DNA of 64,000 nucleotides from Parabacteroides sp. TM07-1AC (GCF_003480915.1 NZ_QUKD01000011.1:16559-80558), one strand, 5' to 3'; positions 1 through 9,401 are shown, counted from the first letter of the stretch. Translations and numbers: made by a program. Notes: generated from the letters alone by a model not told the origin.

Positions 1-868
1 CTACCGCCACTTTAGCCAGTTCCTTCAACTGGAAGATACGGTCGTTTTTGCGGATGTAGATGTTCTCTACATCTTCGGGGGTACGCAGCAAAGTCGAGAA
101 TTTGATGTTGTATTCATAATACCCGTCCCGCACGGTCATGCTTCCGGGTTCGATATTGTTCGAGTTCAGTGCCGTCTCCAGGTCGTTCAGCGTGATTCTC
201 GCCATTTCGAGCATCTTGATATCCGGTACGATCTGCAACTGTCGTTTCAGCATACCCGTAATATCCACCATCGCCACTTCCGGCAGCTGTTCGATACGCC
301 GTTTAATCACCGTTTCGGCAAACTGGCAAAGATCGAGGAAAGCAGCTTCGCTTTCAGTTGGCAGTTGACGGTTGACGGTTGACAGGTGAGGATCTGTTTT
401 CGAACTGTCCACTGTCCTCTGTCCACTGTCAACTGTTTTTAAAGTTAGGTTCAGGCAGAAGACAGGAATATCGGTGGCACTTGCCTTGATCACCCGCGGG
501 CGCTCTATTTCGCGTGGCAGATAGTTCATAGCAGCGTCGATCTTCTCGTTCACTTCAATGAATGCCAGGTCTGTATTCGTCCCGAAGTCGAAGCTCAGGC
601 GGATGATACCCGCTCCGTCGCGTGTTTCGCTGTGTATATCGCGCAAGGCAGCTACCTGCATCAGCTGCTGCCGGATCGGTTTGACAACCGTGTTCTCCAG
701 TTCGCGGGCCGATGTATTTTGTCCCGATACCTGTATGGTGATTTCCGGTATCGCAATATCCGGCAACAACGATACCGGGATGGTAAAGTAAGTCACCAAC
801 CCCACGATAAAACAGACCGTGAAAGCCATCAATACCGCGATAGGACGTTGTAATAAGAATTTAACCAT
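1..868 (-). CDS. RND-family efflux transporter, 5' part only
   Basis: Inner-membrane proton-driven pump subunit of the AcrB/CusA superfamily. The reading frame starts at 868 (MVKFLLQRPIAVLMAF) and is open to the window edge, so only about 289 N-terminal residues are seen. Visible family features are the first transmembrane helix, the VGLVTYFTIPVSLLPDI stretch and the porter-domain sequence IEQLPEVAMVDITGM. The membrane fusion protein gene lies just upstream on the same strand, as in tripartite pumps; substrate cannot be told. Oddity: at about residues 145-172 the porter domain carries an in-frame insert rich in TVDS/STVN, encoded by the degenerate repeat at 354-440, where relatives (known from the family) run straight from a LNLTLK-like strand to a FAETVIKRRIE-like one. 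Confidence 0.93.
   Translation of the reverse strand, partial: MVKFLLQRPIAVLMAFTVCFIVGLVTYFTIPVSLLPDIAIPEITIQVSGQNTSARELENTVVKPIRQQLMQVAALRDIHSETRDGAGIIRLSFDFGTNTDLAFIEVNEKIDAAMNYLPREIERPRVIKASATDIPVFCLNLTLKTVDSGQRTVDSSKTDPHLSTVNRQLPTESEAAFLDLCQFAETVIKRRIEQLPEVAMVDITGMLKRQLQIVPDIKMLEMARITLNDLETALNSNNIEPGSMTVRDGYYEYNIKFSTLLRTPEDVENIYIRKNDRIFQLKELAKVAV
354..440. repeat. Degenerate GTTGAC-type inverted repeat inside the RND gene
   Basis: The left arm has repeated CAGTTGACGGTTGACGG units. The right arm has CTGTCCACTGTC and CTGTCAACTG, the opposite orientation of the same heptad-like unit. It keeps the transporter frame open and adds about 29 residues. It resembles the perfect inverted repeat at 877-1017. 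Confidence 0.7.
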
Positions 869-876
869 AACTTTAT

Positions 877-1017
877 AGTTGACAGTTGACAAGTGACAGT
901 TGACAGGTGGAGACACCGGTGGATGTCGCTTGTGTTCTATGTTTTATATTTGTTTATTCATCGGGGCTATTTATTGTGTTGAGCTAACTGTCAACTGTCA
1001 CTTGTCAACTGTCAACT
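877..1017. repeat. Perfect 30-bp inverted repeat of GTTGACA units (MITE/REP-like)
   Basis: Arm 877-906 is the exact reverse complement of arm 988-1017; each arm consists of four TTGACA/GTGACA units. The spacer is 81 bp with no gene. The element fills the gap between the fusion protein and the transporter gene, and the fusion protein's last codons and its TGA stop (998-1000) lie inside the right arm. This looks like a small non-autonomous repeat that inserted at the gene junction. Confidence 0.75.
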
Positions 1018-2086
1018 TCTCGATAATCGTTACCGGTGCCTCATGTGCCAGATTGATATTACCGCTGGTAATAACGATATCATCCTCTTTCAAACCATCT
1101 GCAATCGTATAGCTGTCTGCGTTTTCCAGGCTGGTATGCACATAAGTCCAGTATGCCTTTGTCTTTGTACTGTCCAGCACGAAAACCACCTGCTTTCCTG
1201 AACGCAATACCACTGCTTCTTTCGGAACGACCAGCTGTTTACCCAGCGAACGGTGAATGCTGACACGTACGTTCATGCCTTCAAACAGCTTGCCTCTGTC
1301 TGTCACGGCTGCTTTCACCTGCACCATGCCGTTTTCATCCACCAGCGGATTAATTTCGGTGATACGTCCTTCCGCTTTGGTATCGTTCAGGGCAAAAGGA
1401 GTTACCTCCACCCGGTCGCCGTTCTTTATCAGAGGCAGTTCATTTTCCAAAACGGTGAATGCCGCTTCCAGACTGCCCGGATCGATGATCGTGCAGAAAA
1501 TATCGGAAGTGGAAGCCGTATTATATTGTTTGGCAAACAGGTTGGCTACGATACCGTCGAAAGGAGCCGTCAGCACGGCGTTCCGCTCTTCATATTCGGC
1601 TAGCCGGTATTGGATCAGTGCCTGATCGTAACCGCTCTTTACCCGGACGAGCTGCATGGTAGCAGGGGGAACCTTGGCTGAATCAGCCAGTGCATATCCC
1701 TGTCCGATCAACACATCCTGCAGTTCCAGTTTGGCACGTTCCAAAGCATCTTTAGCCGTAGCTGTTTTGTTCTTCAGTCGGAAAGTAGATAATTCCGCAA
1801 GCTTCTGTCCTTTGGTGACCCGGTCGCCGTTCTTTACATGGATCGCAGCGATCGGTTCAGCCGATTCGAATCGCAGGTCTACATGACGGCGTGCCGACAA
1901 TTTGCCGTTGCTGATCAGCTCGTGGTTGAAGTCACTAGCCTTCAGTGCCATCACCGTAACCTCGTTGGTTTCGTCCGGTAAAACCGTTTCGACGGATTCT
2001 TCTCCTGCGCTTCCGTCTTTTTTTTCACCGGAACAGGCAATCATTCCGAAAAGGAAAAGTATTGCCAACATATTGTAGTATTTCAT
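998..2086 (-). CDS. RND efflux membrane fusion lipoprotein (HlyD/AcrA type)
   Basis: Periplasmic adaptor linking an RND pump to an outer-membrane channel. It has a lipoprotein signal MKYYNMLAILFLFGMIAC with Cys in a lipobox, then a barrel-sandwich hybrid (RVTKGQKLAEL, LTAPFDGIVANLFAKQ), a short alpha-hairpin, a beta-barrel (GDRVEVTPFAL) and a membrane-proximal domain (VVPKEAVVLRSGKQVVFVL), in family order and at usual length. An ATG at 2122 is possible, but a TAnnTTTG -7 box at 2120-2127 covers it, so I take 2086 (2092 is also possible). The C-terminal residues LTVDK and the stop come from the GTTGAC repeat, so the original end may have been replaced. It precedes the pump gene in the same operon. 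Confidence 0.92.
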   Translation of the reverse strand: MKYYNMLAILFLFGMIACSGEKKDGSAGEESVETVLPDETNEVTVMALKASDFNHELISNGKLSARRHVDLRFESAEPIAAIHVKNGDRVTKGQKLAELSTFRLKNKTATAKDALERAKLELQDVLIGQGYALADSAKVPPATMQLVRVKSGYDQALIQYRLAEYEERNAVLTAPFDGIVANLFAKQYNTASTSDIFCTIIDPGSLEAAFTVLENELPLIKNGDRVEVTPFALNDTKAEGRITEINPLVDENGMVQVKAAVTDRGKLFEGMNVRVSIHRSLGKQLVVPKEAVVLRSGKQVVFVLDSTKTKAYWTYVHTSLENADSYTIADGLKEDDIVITSGNINLAHEAPVTIIEKLTVDK

Positions 2087-2119
2087 ATTCATATAAGCTA
2101 TGATTCGATTTTCAATTTC

Positions 2120-2127
2120 CAAATATA
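2120..2127 (-). promoter_or_regulatory. -7 box for the efflux operon
   Basis: Minus-strand TATATTTG fits the Bacteroidetes -7 consensus TAnnTTTG. No clear -33 TTTG is seen 19-21 bp upstream, so the promoter may be weak or activator-dependent. The expected transcript start, near 2113, supports translation from 2092 or 2086. Confidence 0.5.
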
Positions 2128-2139
2128 CAAATTATTTGT

Positions 2140-2191
2140 TACGGAATAATCGTAATGTGTATATAAATAAACTAATTACGATTATTCCGTA
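2140..2191 (-). terminator. 17-bp perfect hairpin at the end of the ligase gene
   Basis: Arms 2140-2156 and 2175-2191 are exact reverse complements with an 18-nt loop. The hairpin overlaps the last codons and stop of the ligase-like gene. No T-run follows, so it may act as a weak terminator or an mRNA 3'-end stabiliser for the long peptide operon. Confidence 0.5.
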
Positions 2192-3992
2192 TGTTTTTGA
2201 GCATGTTTTTAACTTCCGTTCTCATTTCGCGGATGGCAGTGCTTTCCACTTTCGGCTCTTTTTTCAGTACGGCATCAGCCGCTTTGATAAACTTATCTTC
2301 CTGAAAGAAAGCTTTTTCCGCATAAAGTTTTGTCAACAGATAATACGGATAGATCCGTTCCGGCAGAATTTCTATCGCATGTAGCAATAAATTCTCCGCT
2401 TTCTGATAATTTCCCTGCGATTGCTCATTTTTCGCAGCCATATAATGTATCATCGGATCACCGCTCAATAGCATTGCCCGTTCCAGCAACCGGTTCGCAT
2501 CAGCAAACTGTCCCGTCTTACTCAGACATTGTGCCGCCTCGAACAATAATTCCGGCTTATGTCCCAGTAGCGGCATCAACTCCGTATATCCGTCGCCAGC
2601 CGCTTCATACGCCTTACTGGTATATAGCATCTTCAACGTATTCCATTTCTTGTACCCCTGATAATACCCTTTCTGCAGTCCGAAAATCCATCCGCAGCAA
2701 ATGGTTATCCCTCCGATTATAGCAACAGAGAGTATCTTCTTCCCTGCCGGAGAGGGGGTAGGGATAACCCCCATCAAGATCACCAACACCACCCAAAACT
2801 CCGGCAACTGCAACGGATAAGACGCCAGGCTGAACACCATCAGCGCCAATATCCCCCCAGCTGCCCCGACCTGCTTGTTTTTCACCCCCTGGAACAAGGA
2901 ATAACCTAACAACAATATAAAAACCGTTAAACCCACAATCCCTTGTTCCAGTCCAATCTGTAGAAACTCATTAAACCCATATTCCGGGCATCCCGCCACC
3001 ATCTTCTCTGTTTCCGAAGCGTTCCCCGAGCTAAAATACGCAGCTTGTGCTTCTGCATAAGCCGTCGGAAATCCCCCCAGTCCGGTGCCGGTCCAGGGCT
3101 GTTCCATGATAGCCTGTCCCGTCACTTTCCATAAAAGTAACCGGCCATCGGCGGAATCCTTTTTCAGCAGGTAAACGCCCGCCAGTGCACCGGCTATGGA
3201 GATCAGTATCAAGATGGAAGATAGTATAGATAAGGTCCGGTTTTTGTGTATGTATTGTTTTGCTTTTTCCCATCCTATCCGTTCTGTCCAGTAAATCCAG
3301 GCACACGAAACAGTCGCCGCGATCCATGCTGTCCGGCTCATCCCGGCAGGCAGCACAACGACGATTGCCAATAAGGTGATCCATGCCAGATAGTACAGAT
3401 AAATCTTAGCTTGCCTCCATCCTTCTTTTTTACAGTCGGCAAACTGCAGGATCATCCACAGGCATACAGGTAAAACCATAGCCAGATACCCCGAATAGGG
3501 TCCCGGATTATAGAAATCTCCGGTCAGCCTGAACAGGGAATGGTTAGATCCTTCCAGACCGTGTAACTGTCGCATGCCCGAAACCGCTTCTACCAGTCCG
3601 GTCACAACGATCCCTGTCAGGAAAGCCAATCGCAGTTGCGACCATCCGGCAAACAGGAACCGCAGCAGGAACCACAATAGGACCAGTTGTCCGCCGAACA
3701 GCATTTTCTCCGGTTCCGGATCGAGGTCCCGGTTATAAGTAAGTGCAACGATAGCAGCCAAAGCCAAAACCATTCCGTCTGCCACTGAAAAAGCAAACCG
3801 CTTTGCCGGTTTTGTCAGCACGGCTGCCAACAGGCTGCATACCGCCAGGAACAACATGGCAAGATGGAACCAATGGACTTTCCCTGTGACCAATCCGTTT
3901 GCCAGGCTGTTGTCTGTGGCAAACACGGTGCACAGCAGAAAAATGCCGCTGGTGACTAACAATGAGTAACTTATATATTGTCTGTATTTCAT
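2172..3992 (-). CDS. O-antigen-ligase-like (Wzy/WaaL/PglL type) membrane protein with C-terminal TPRs
   Basis: Polytopic inner-membrane protein of 606 residues. About ten hydrophobic segments fill residues 1-440, with a large periplasmic loop carrying ligase-family sequence (GFNEFLQIGLEQGIVGL preceded by GTGLGGFPTAYAEAQ and an earlier SRTAWIAA). A TPR-like region follows at about 465-590. The family moves lipid-linked glycans onto lipid A or proteins, or polymerises glycan; which one applies here is unknown. Its ATG overlaps the stop of the upstream transglutaminase-like gene by 4 bp, so translation is probably coupled. It is the last gene of the peptide operon, as its paralog at 19866-21950 is in the rSAM cluster. 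That parallel suggests a shared step, perhaps attaching a glycan to a secreted product (inference). Confidence 0.85.
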   Translation of the reverse strand: MKYRQYISYSLLVTSGIFLLCTVFATDNSLANGLVTGKVHWFHLAMLFLAVCSLLAAVLTKPAKRFAFSVADGMVLALAAIVALTYNRDLDPEPEKMLFGGQLVLLWFLLRFLFAGWSQLRLAFLTGIVVTGLVEAVSGMRQLHGLEGSNHSLFRLTGDFYNPGPYSGYLAMVLPVCLWMILQFADCKKEGWRQAKIYLYYLAWITLLAIVVVLPAGMSRTAWIAATVSCAWIYWTERIGWEKAKQYIHKNRTLSILSSILILISIAGALAGVYLLKKDSADGRLLLWKVTGQAIMEQPWTGTGLGGFPTAYAEAQAAYFSSGNASETEKMVAGCPEYGFNEFLQIGLEQGIVGLTVFILLLGYSLFQGVKNKQVGAAGGILALMVFSLASYPLQLPEFWVVLVILMGVIPTPSPAGKKILSVAIIGGITICCGWIFGLQKGYYQGYKKWNTLKMLYTSKAYEAAGDGYTELMPLLGHKPELLFEAAQCLSKTGQFADANRLLERAMLLSGDPMIHYMAAKNEQSQGNYQKAENLLLHAIEILPERIYPYYLLTKLYAEKAFFQEDKFIKAADAVLKKEPKVESTAIREMRTEVKNMLKNIRNNRN

Positions 3993-5911
3993 AGATCAAC
4001 GTTAAATAGTTGTTTCCCACCTTTATATATAAATACCTGTTCCTCCCGTCCTTTGGTTCGATTGCGCAGCCATAGCAAACTTTTATCCGGCACCAGATAC
4101 TCCAGCTCGTGTCTGGTTGCCGTCTGAACTCCAAGTGATTTCCAACCGTTTGTACCGTCCTGATAGAAGAGTTCATATTTATCCCCCGGCCAAACATAAT
4201 TGTCATCATTCCGTGGAGAAAACACAATTTTTTGAATAGGAGTAATTTTCCCTAAATCATATGTGATAAAACAGGCACTATCTTTTGAAGAAAAATAACT
4301 TAATATGTCCCCATCTGTAATATTATCCAGTGAAGCGGTCGGTAATGGGTCATTCATTCTATTTAGATGTAACGACTCTTTTCCGGTAGAATCGGCAAAA
4401 ACAGCCAATTCGGCAAGTTCCATAATATTATCCGGCGGACCGACATAACGTATATATCTGTATTGTTTATTTATATCCGGCGGAATAAGTTCGTAATAGT
4501 TTGATCGGAGAGTATCATTGAATCGGAATAATAGATCTGCCTGTGAAAAGTCTTTATACAGACTGGCTTCTATCTGAGAACCGATGATTCCCCGATGTGG
4601 AAAATCCTTGTAACCACCACATACTGACATTTTCCGCTGAAGAACAGCCTTTTTCAATTTATTGACATCCGGTTTCAATATATAGTTTTTCTTTTTGGTA
4701 TAAATAAACGGATATCCTACTGCCTGATGATTTTGTCCGTCTGAAACCAACGGCTGGTAAATTATATTTGGTTCTAAATTCTTAAAAGTTACATTCCCTT
4801 TATTATTAATTGCTATATCGACAGGGATCCATCCGCTTGGACTGAAAACTCCCAGATAAATGAAATCTTCAAAAGCGGACTGTACAGAGAGAGAAACTTC
4901 ATTTTCTCCGTAATAATTGGCTGTTACATCTTTTATAAAACGATCTCTGAATAATGCCGGCACTTTTTCATCAGCTGTTATTCCGGAGATAGACTCTTCC
5001 TGCAGGCCAAAACAGTATCGGTAGACTTTCCCTTTTTTCCTACCGTCAGTTCCCGGGTTCGTGCGGGAAGCTTCGAATTCATTAAAACCGAACTGGATAA
5101 ACTTTCCAGTCGTATCGCGTAGAGTTGTCCAGTAATGCGGGTGTTGATATTCGGGTGAATAAACAAAATATTCACAGGCTACGGGAATACCGCAGGCGCG
5201 CATGGCATAAAGTGTGACATCGCAGGCTTCCCTGCAGAAGCCTACACGATGGTAGAACAAAAAATCAGCACTTTGGTGAGGTATACTAAAATCCGTATCC
5301 CAACGATAATAAACTTTTTTCAAATCTTTATCGACAGCTTTACAGGCTTCTATCACATCATCTCCCTGGTAGGCGGAATCGAGTATGGCTGTATAATAGT
5401 CATGATATAATTTTCGCCATGACGAGAGTGGTTCATCTCCGATACGATAAGGAAGTATCAGTTCGCAGAAATCATCGAATCCCAGACTCCGGTTCCATGG
5501 ATATTTTTTCCATACATCGAAGGCCAGGTCGATATTTTCAATCAGATAGTCTGCAGTGATTACTTTTGCATCATATACTTTCGGAAGCGAATAAAAAGAA
5601 ACCCGTTGCCATTTTTCAATCACATCTTTCGAAACAACTTCTCCTTTATCTTTTTGTATCAATACCGGTTTGATGGAATCCAGTTGCCACCCCTCATATC
5701 CATACCATCGTGGCATATTGCGGATCAGGAAACGGGCCGCTTCCAATTTCTCCGGATTGTTTTCATAATGTGTTAACACTTTCTCCAGTTCGCCCCGGTT
5801 TTCTCCGGCAAACAGGAGAGCTTGTTCCAAACGTTTGCTATCCGATGAATTGCAAGCCATTAGAAAGATAACGGTAAATATGTTTAATCCAATAATAAAT
5901 AGACTTTTCAT
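3989..5911 (-). CDS. Transglutaminase-like lipoprotein with C-terminal discoidin-like domain
   Basis: 640 residues with a lipoprotein signal (FLMACNSS lipobox), so probably periplasmic or outer-membrane anchored. The N-terminal part has the repeat-like pattern AGENRGELEKVLTHYEN and FLIRNMPRWYGYEGW shared by all four paralogs in the window. The transglutaminase core has the nucleophile region GFCREACDVTLYAMRACGIP, then the His region HPHYWTTL; the third acidic residue is less clear (near QFGFNEFE). The C-terminal third (YIRYVGPPDNIMELAELAVF to the end) resembles an F5/8-type domain. Such folds can be proteases, crosslinkers or amidases; the substrate is unknown. It lies between a signal peptidase I and the ligase-like gene. 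Confidence 0.85.
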   Translation of the reverse strand: MKSLFIIGLNIFTVIFLMACNSSDSKRLEQALLFAGENRGELEKVLTHYENNPEKLEAARFLIRNMPRWYGYEGWQLDSIKPVLIQKDKGEVVSKDVIEKWQRVSFYSLPKVYDAKVITADYLIENIDLAFDVWKKYPWNRSLGFDDFCELILPYRIGDEPLSSWRKLYHDYYTAILDSAYQGDDVIEACKAVDKDLKKVYYRWDTDFSIPHQSADFLFYHRVGFCREACDVTLYAMRACGIPVACEYFVYSPEYQHPHYWTTLRDTTGKFIQFGFNEFEASRTNPGTDGRKKGKVYRYCFGLQEESISGITADEKVPALFRDRFIKDVTANYYGENEVSLSVQSAFEDFIYLGVFSPSGWIPVDIAINNKGNVTFKNLEPNIIYQPLVSDGQNHQAVGYPFIYTKKKNYILKPDVNKLKKAVLQRKMSVCGGYKDFPHRGIIGSQIEASLYKDFSQADLLFRFNDTLRSNYYELIPPDINKQYRYIRYVGPPDNIMELAELAVFADSTGKESLHLNRMNDPLPTASLDNITDGDILSYFSSKDSACFITYDLGKITPIQKIVFSPRNDDNYVWPGDKYELFYQDGTNGWKSLGVQTATRHELEYLVPDKSLLWLRNRTKGREEQVFIYKGGKQLFNVDL

Positions 5912-5921
5912 GGCTTTCGGT

Positions 5922-6797
5922 TTAATGAATTACTTTTAAAAAACGACCCCATCTGAACTTATCCGTATACGGATCTACTGATTTCCATATAATCCAGGCT
6001 TTCCCAACAATATATTCTTCAGGCAATAAGCCCCAATAACGTGAATCCTGTGAATTCATGCCGTTGTCGCCTGCCATGAAGTAGTAGTTTTTCAGGAAAC
6101 GATACCCACTGATCGGTTTCCCGTTGAGAAAAGCTATAGAGTCTTTGTATTGGAGACTTTCTTTTTGTTCCCACTCAATCAGTTTTTTATATAATTGGAA
6201 ATTTCGCTGATTCATTGCTATGGAATCTCCTTTAGCTGGTATATAGAGAGGTCCGAAATTTTTAATATTCCAGCCAATCACGCTATCGAACGGAAAGCTG
6301 TTATAGATTCCGTCTCCAAATTTATTTGTTGTGGCTATTTGTTTTTGTGAGTTTGTATTGCCGAGAGGTGCTTGTATTCCTTGAACATGAAAGTACCCAT
6401 TTTGAATGGACAGGGTATCTCCCGGTAATCCTATACAACGTTTGATGTAATATTTCAAAATGTGCATTTCTATTTTATCCCAGCTGTTCGGATGGGGAAA
6501 ATTGAAAACCAGAATATCATTCCGTTTTATTTTCTTAAATCCTGGAATCCGGTAAATCTCTGTTTGCTCATTTCTCATAGAGGCGAACAGATTGAAAATA
6601 CGAGGACCGATTGTCGGCTTCCAAACCAATACATTATCTCCGGTAGTCAATTCTGGCTCCATCGAATCACTGGGTATTTTGAAAGAAGCAAACACGAATA
6701 CCTGCACAACAAACCACAAAGCAACTATCATACATAGCCAGAAAACTATATTGATTGCTTTATTTATTAGATTTTGTATAAGTGTTTGTTGCTCCAT
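5922..6797 (-). CDS. Signal peptidase I, cluster-associated
   Basis: Removes N-terminal signal peptides at the outer face of the inner membrane. A single N-terminal transmembrane helix (about 15-37) is followed by box B IPSDSMEPEL with catalytic Ser45, the Lys box YIKRCIGLPGD, and the C-terminal signature GDNGMNSQDSRYWG. At 291 residues it is a normal Bacteroidetes length. The four-base gap from the upstream transglutaminase-like gene and the ten-base gap downstream show operon membership. A housekeeping signal peptidase is not usually found in such a setting. I infer that this copy matures proteins of the cluster, such as the NVEALA peptides. The coding sequence is AT-rich compared with the efflux genes. 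Confidence 0.92.
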   Translation of the reverse strand: MEQQTLIQNLINKAINIVFWLCMIVALWFVVQVFVFASFKIPSDSMEPELTTGDNVLVWKPTIGPRIFNLFASMRNEQTEIYRIPGFKKIKRNDILVFNFPHPNSWDKIEMHILKYYIKRCIGLPGDTLSIQNGYFHVQGIQAPLGNTNSQKQIATTNKFGDGIYNSFPFDSVIGWNIKNFGPLYIPAKGDSIAMNQRNFQLYKKLIEWEQKESLQYKDSIAFLNGKPISGYRFLKNYYFMAGDNGMNSQDSRYWGLLPEEYIVGKAWIIWKSVDPYTDKFRWGRFLKVIH

Positions 6798-6801
6798 GAT
6801 A

Positions 6802-8301
6802 TCAATATCTTTTCAAACTGTCGTTTTCAATAAATAATATACGTTGATTAATTATTTTTTCCGGAACTGTATACCATAGTAAAGCATTTTTTGGTATTTG
6901 ATCATATGTCTGTGTGGTATCTGTCTCACTAATATATTTTAATGGGATGAACCTTGTTTTGTCTGTGTCCCAATAATGTAGTGTATGTGTTTGATCAGAT
7001 TTGTTTTTGCGTTTATTGAATATAAAGATTTGTTTATGTTCTTTTTGTGGAATGAACTTACGTGTATATCCCTTTTTGTCACTATAAAAAGGAGCAGTGA
7101 TATAACGCAATCCGATTCCATCAGGAGAGTCAGCAATCATAAAAATATTATCTCCGACAACATTGTCGAAATAGCAAACAGTATCTTTTCTCTGTCCGAT
7201 TGCTATTGGATGCCATTCGTAATAGTTATAAATGCACAAGTACACTTGGTTTGATTTACCCCTTTTTATGTTTCTCTTATCGATAGAAACCTGTATTTGT
7301 GTTGTTTTATCTAAATATTCATCGGTAACATCATGTATTAAAGGATTTTTCAGATAAGTAATATATCCATCATCATCCATATCAATTATAGAAAGATCAG
7401 AGTCAAAACAGTTGCGATAAACTTTACTCGGTCGCAGATTACGTTTTTCAGAAAAATCTTGTGCATGTAAAATCGGTAGTTGCCCTTCAGGATCAAAGCT
7501 ATAAAACTTGCCATTATCCAAAACAACACACCATACATGACCCAAATCCATTTTTGTCCAAATAGTTTGATCTATAGTAACTGGGATACCAACAGCTCTC
7601 ATAATAAAAATTCCCAAATTGCATAAACCATCACATAGGCCAATACTGGAACGATATGTCTCATCTATAGTTGGGTATAGAGAAAGTCCTGTATCTTTAT
7701 ATTTAATAAAGTCTTTTAGGTATTTTTGTAGAGTTATGCATGCTTCTAATGGTGTATTAACTTTGGCTGAATCTAATATAGGAAGGAAACGTTCCTTTAT
7801 TTCTTTTCTTAGATTTGATATTTCTTCTGTTTGTGCTCGGTATGGGAGAATGTATCTACAGAAGTCATTAAAAGAAATATTTCGTGCCCAAGGTTTCTGC
7901 CAAACTTCGAATGCTAGTTCTATATTATTGATAAGGAACCTACTGTCGAGTGATGAAATGTCATATACTTTTTGTTTTTTGATTCTATAACCTTGTCTAA
8001 GTAAAGAATCACAATGTGTCTTAACTGCTTTTTTTCCATTGAATAAACTTATGTCAGGTCGATATTTTTCTCCTTGAGAAGATAGGAAATATTCTTCTTG
8101 AGAGAAGTGGTAAGGCATGTTCTTGATTAGGTAATGTGCTGCTTGCAATTTTAATTCGTCATTTTTATAATGATTTATAACTTTCTCTTGTATAAGAGAA
8201 TATTTATTATGTTCTCTTGAACCATATTTTAGTTGCTTGTCCTTTTGAAAAGTACAAGATGTAATTAAAATGATATAAGATATGTAACTAAAATATTTCA
8301 T
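6802..8301 (-). CDS. Transglutaminase-like lipoprotein, short form
   Basis: 499 residues with a lipoprotein signal (IILITSCTF). It shares the N-terminal pattern VINHYKNDELKLQAAHYLIKNM with its paralogs. The core triad is the best preserved in the window: Cys in IGLCDGLCNLGIFIMRAVG, His in DLGHVWCVVLDNG, Asp in YSFDPEGQ. Unlike the paralogs at 3989, 13938 and 27325 it has no discoidin-like domain; its C-terminal part ends soon after a beta-rich segment. Two transglutaminase-like genes flank the signal peptidase gene in one operon, suggesting successive or partner roles. The region is very AT-rich, which fits acquisition by transfer. Confidence 0.85.
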   Translation of the reverse strand: MKYFSYISYIILITSCTFQKDKQLKYGSREHNKYSLIQEKVINHYKNDELKLQAAHYLIKNMPYHFSQEEYFLSSQGEKYRPDISLFNGKKAVKTHCDSLLRQGYRIKKQKVYDISSLDSRFLINNIELAFEVWQKPWARNISFNDFCRYILPYRAQTEEISNLRKEIKERFLPILDSAKVNTPLEACITLQKYLKDFIKYKDTGLSLYPTIDETYRSSIGLCDGLCNLGIFIMRAVGIPVTIDQTIWTKMDLGHVWCVVLDNGKFYSFDPEGQLPILHAQDFSEKRNLRPSKVYRNCFDSDLSIIDMDDDGYITYLKNPLIHDVTDEYLDKTTQIQVSIDKRNIKRGKSNQVYLCIYNYYEWHPIAIGQRKDTVCYFDNVVGDNIFMIADSPDGIGLRYITAPFYSDKKGYTRKFIPQKEHKQIFIFNKRKNKSDQTHTLHYWDTDKTRFIPLKYISETDTTQTYDQIPKNALLWYTVPEKIINQRILFIENDSLKRY

Positions 8302-8333
8302 ATAAATATTATAAAAACACTGGATTTTTTTTA

Positions 8334-9395
8334 TTATAGTTGCATCATTACAATATGATATTCAGGCTCATTAGTTATACCATATAATCTATCAGTTTTA
8401 GGATCAATCGTAAATGAAAAAATGGGAGTATCTAAATTGTAAATGCGGATTGGATTTCCATCCCAATCAAAAACAAATAGAAAATCATTGTTAAAGTCGT
8501 AATTGTCAGGGTCGTATATTTTTCCAGAGTATAAAACATAGATTTCATTTTTATATGCAATTGGAGAAAAATAACCATCTTTAGACTTCCCCTTCTCAAA
8601 GCCTATAGTTTGTTCATTGCCATTGTTGTGAATTATGATTGAAGGAAAGAATCCTTCAGGGCCTTGTTTGCGGGTAATAAGATTTCCTTTCATATCATAA
8701 ATTTCTATTAAATCGGTATAATTATATGCAACGAATATTTTATCCTTCTCTTCATTTGCTACTATACTACATTCATATCCTGCCATTTTTTGAATGGTAT
8801 TTAACTCGTTATTTTTAATAATGGGGTATTCCCCTTTAGTCTCAATGAATTCTCCATTTAGATTAAAGAATGACAATCTTTGGTGTTCTGGGGAATGTAT
8901 AGTTGTAACTATTGTACCGTTTTTTAAGAGTTGTATGTTACTAACGAAATCCTTGAAATTAATTGTTTTTTTTAATACAGGTGATTGATTGTGGCAAAAA
9001 TCAAATTTGTTATATATAGCAAGCTTTTGTTTTCCTCTATCTAAAATACAGACATCAGAATCTTGGACAATTACATGTTTAGGAGCAATCATTTCATCTG
9101 GACCATTTCCAAAAGAAATATATTCTCCGGTTTTTTCAAGAGTATTTAGATTATATCTGTCTATAAATAAATCAGTTCTCATGTTGATTAATACTAAAAA
9201 TGAATCTATCGTATATATATGTACAGGTCTTTTTACAGGCTCCTCAAAGGAAACTGATTTCCCTTCCAATGTCTTTGTTTGTTTAAAACTTTGGAGAGTA
9301 AAAAATTGTGTGTGTTCATATTCTTTATTTGAATTGCATGCAGAAAATACACTTGTTATAATAATGATGTATTGTATAAATATATATTTGTTCAT
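8334..9395 (-). CDS. Six-bladed beta-propeller lipoprotein (BF3164-like)
   Basis: 353 residues. The N-terminus FIQYIIIITSVFSACNSN is a lipoprotein signal. The body alternates strand-turn units such as LVLINMRTDLFIDRYNL, ISFGNGPDEM, IVQDSDVCILDRGKQKLAIY and a closing FVFDWDGNPIRIYNLD. This is the usual pattern of Bacteroidetes 6-bladed propeller lipoproteins (PF15869/PF17170-like) commonly found with NVEALA peptides. The role is unknown; propellers of this type bind ligands or partner proteins. It sits 32 bp upstream of the short transglutaminase-like gene and 6 bp downstream of a gene of unknown function. Confidence 0.82.
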   Translation of the reverse strand: MNKYIFIQYIIIITSVFSACNSNKEYEHTQFFTLQSFKQTKTLEGKSVSFEEPVKRPVHIYTIDSFLVLINMRTDLFIDRYNLNTLEKTGEYISFGNGPDEMIAPKHVIVQDSDVCILDRGKQKLAIYNKFDFCHNQSPVLKKTINFKDFVSNIQLLKNGTIVTTIHSPEHQRLSFFNLNGEFIETKGEYPIIKNNELNTIQKMAGYECSIVANEEKDKIFVAYNYTDLIEIYDMKGNLITRKQGPEGFFPSIIIHNNGNEQTIGFEKGKSKDGYFSPIAYKNEIYVLYSGKIYDPDNYDFNNDFLFVFDWDGNPIRIYNLDTPIFSFTIDPKTDRLYGITNEPEYHIVMMQL

Positions 9396-9401
9396 CTTTT
9401 T

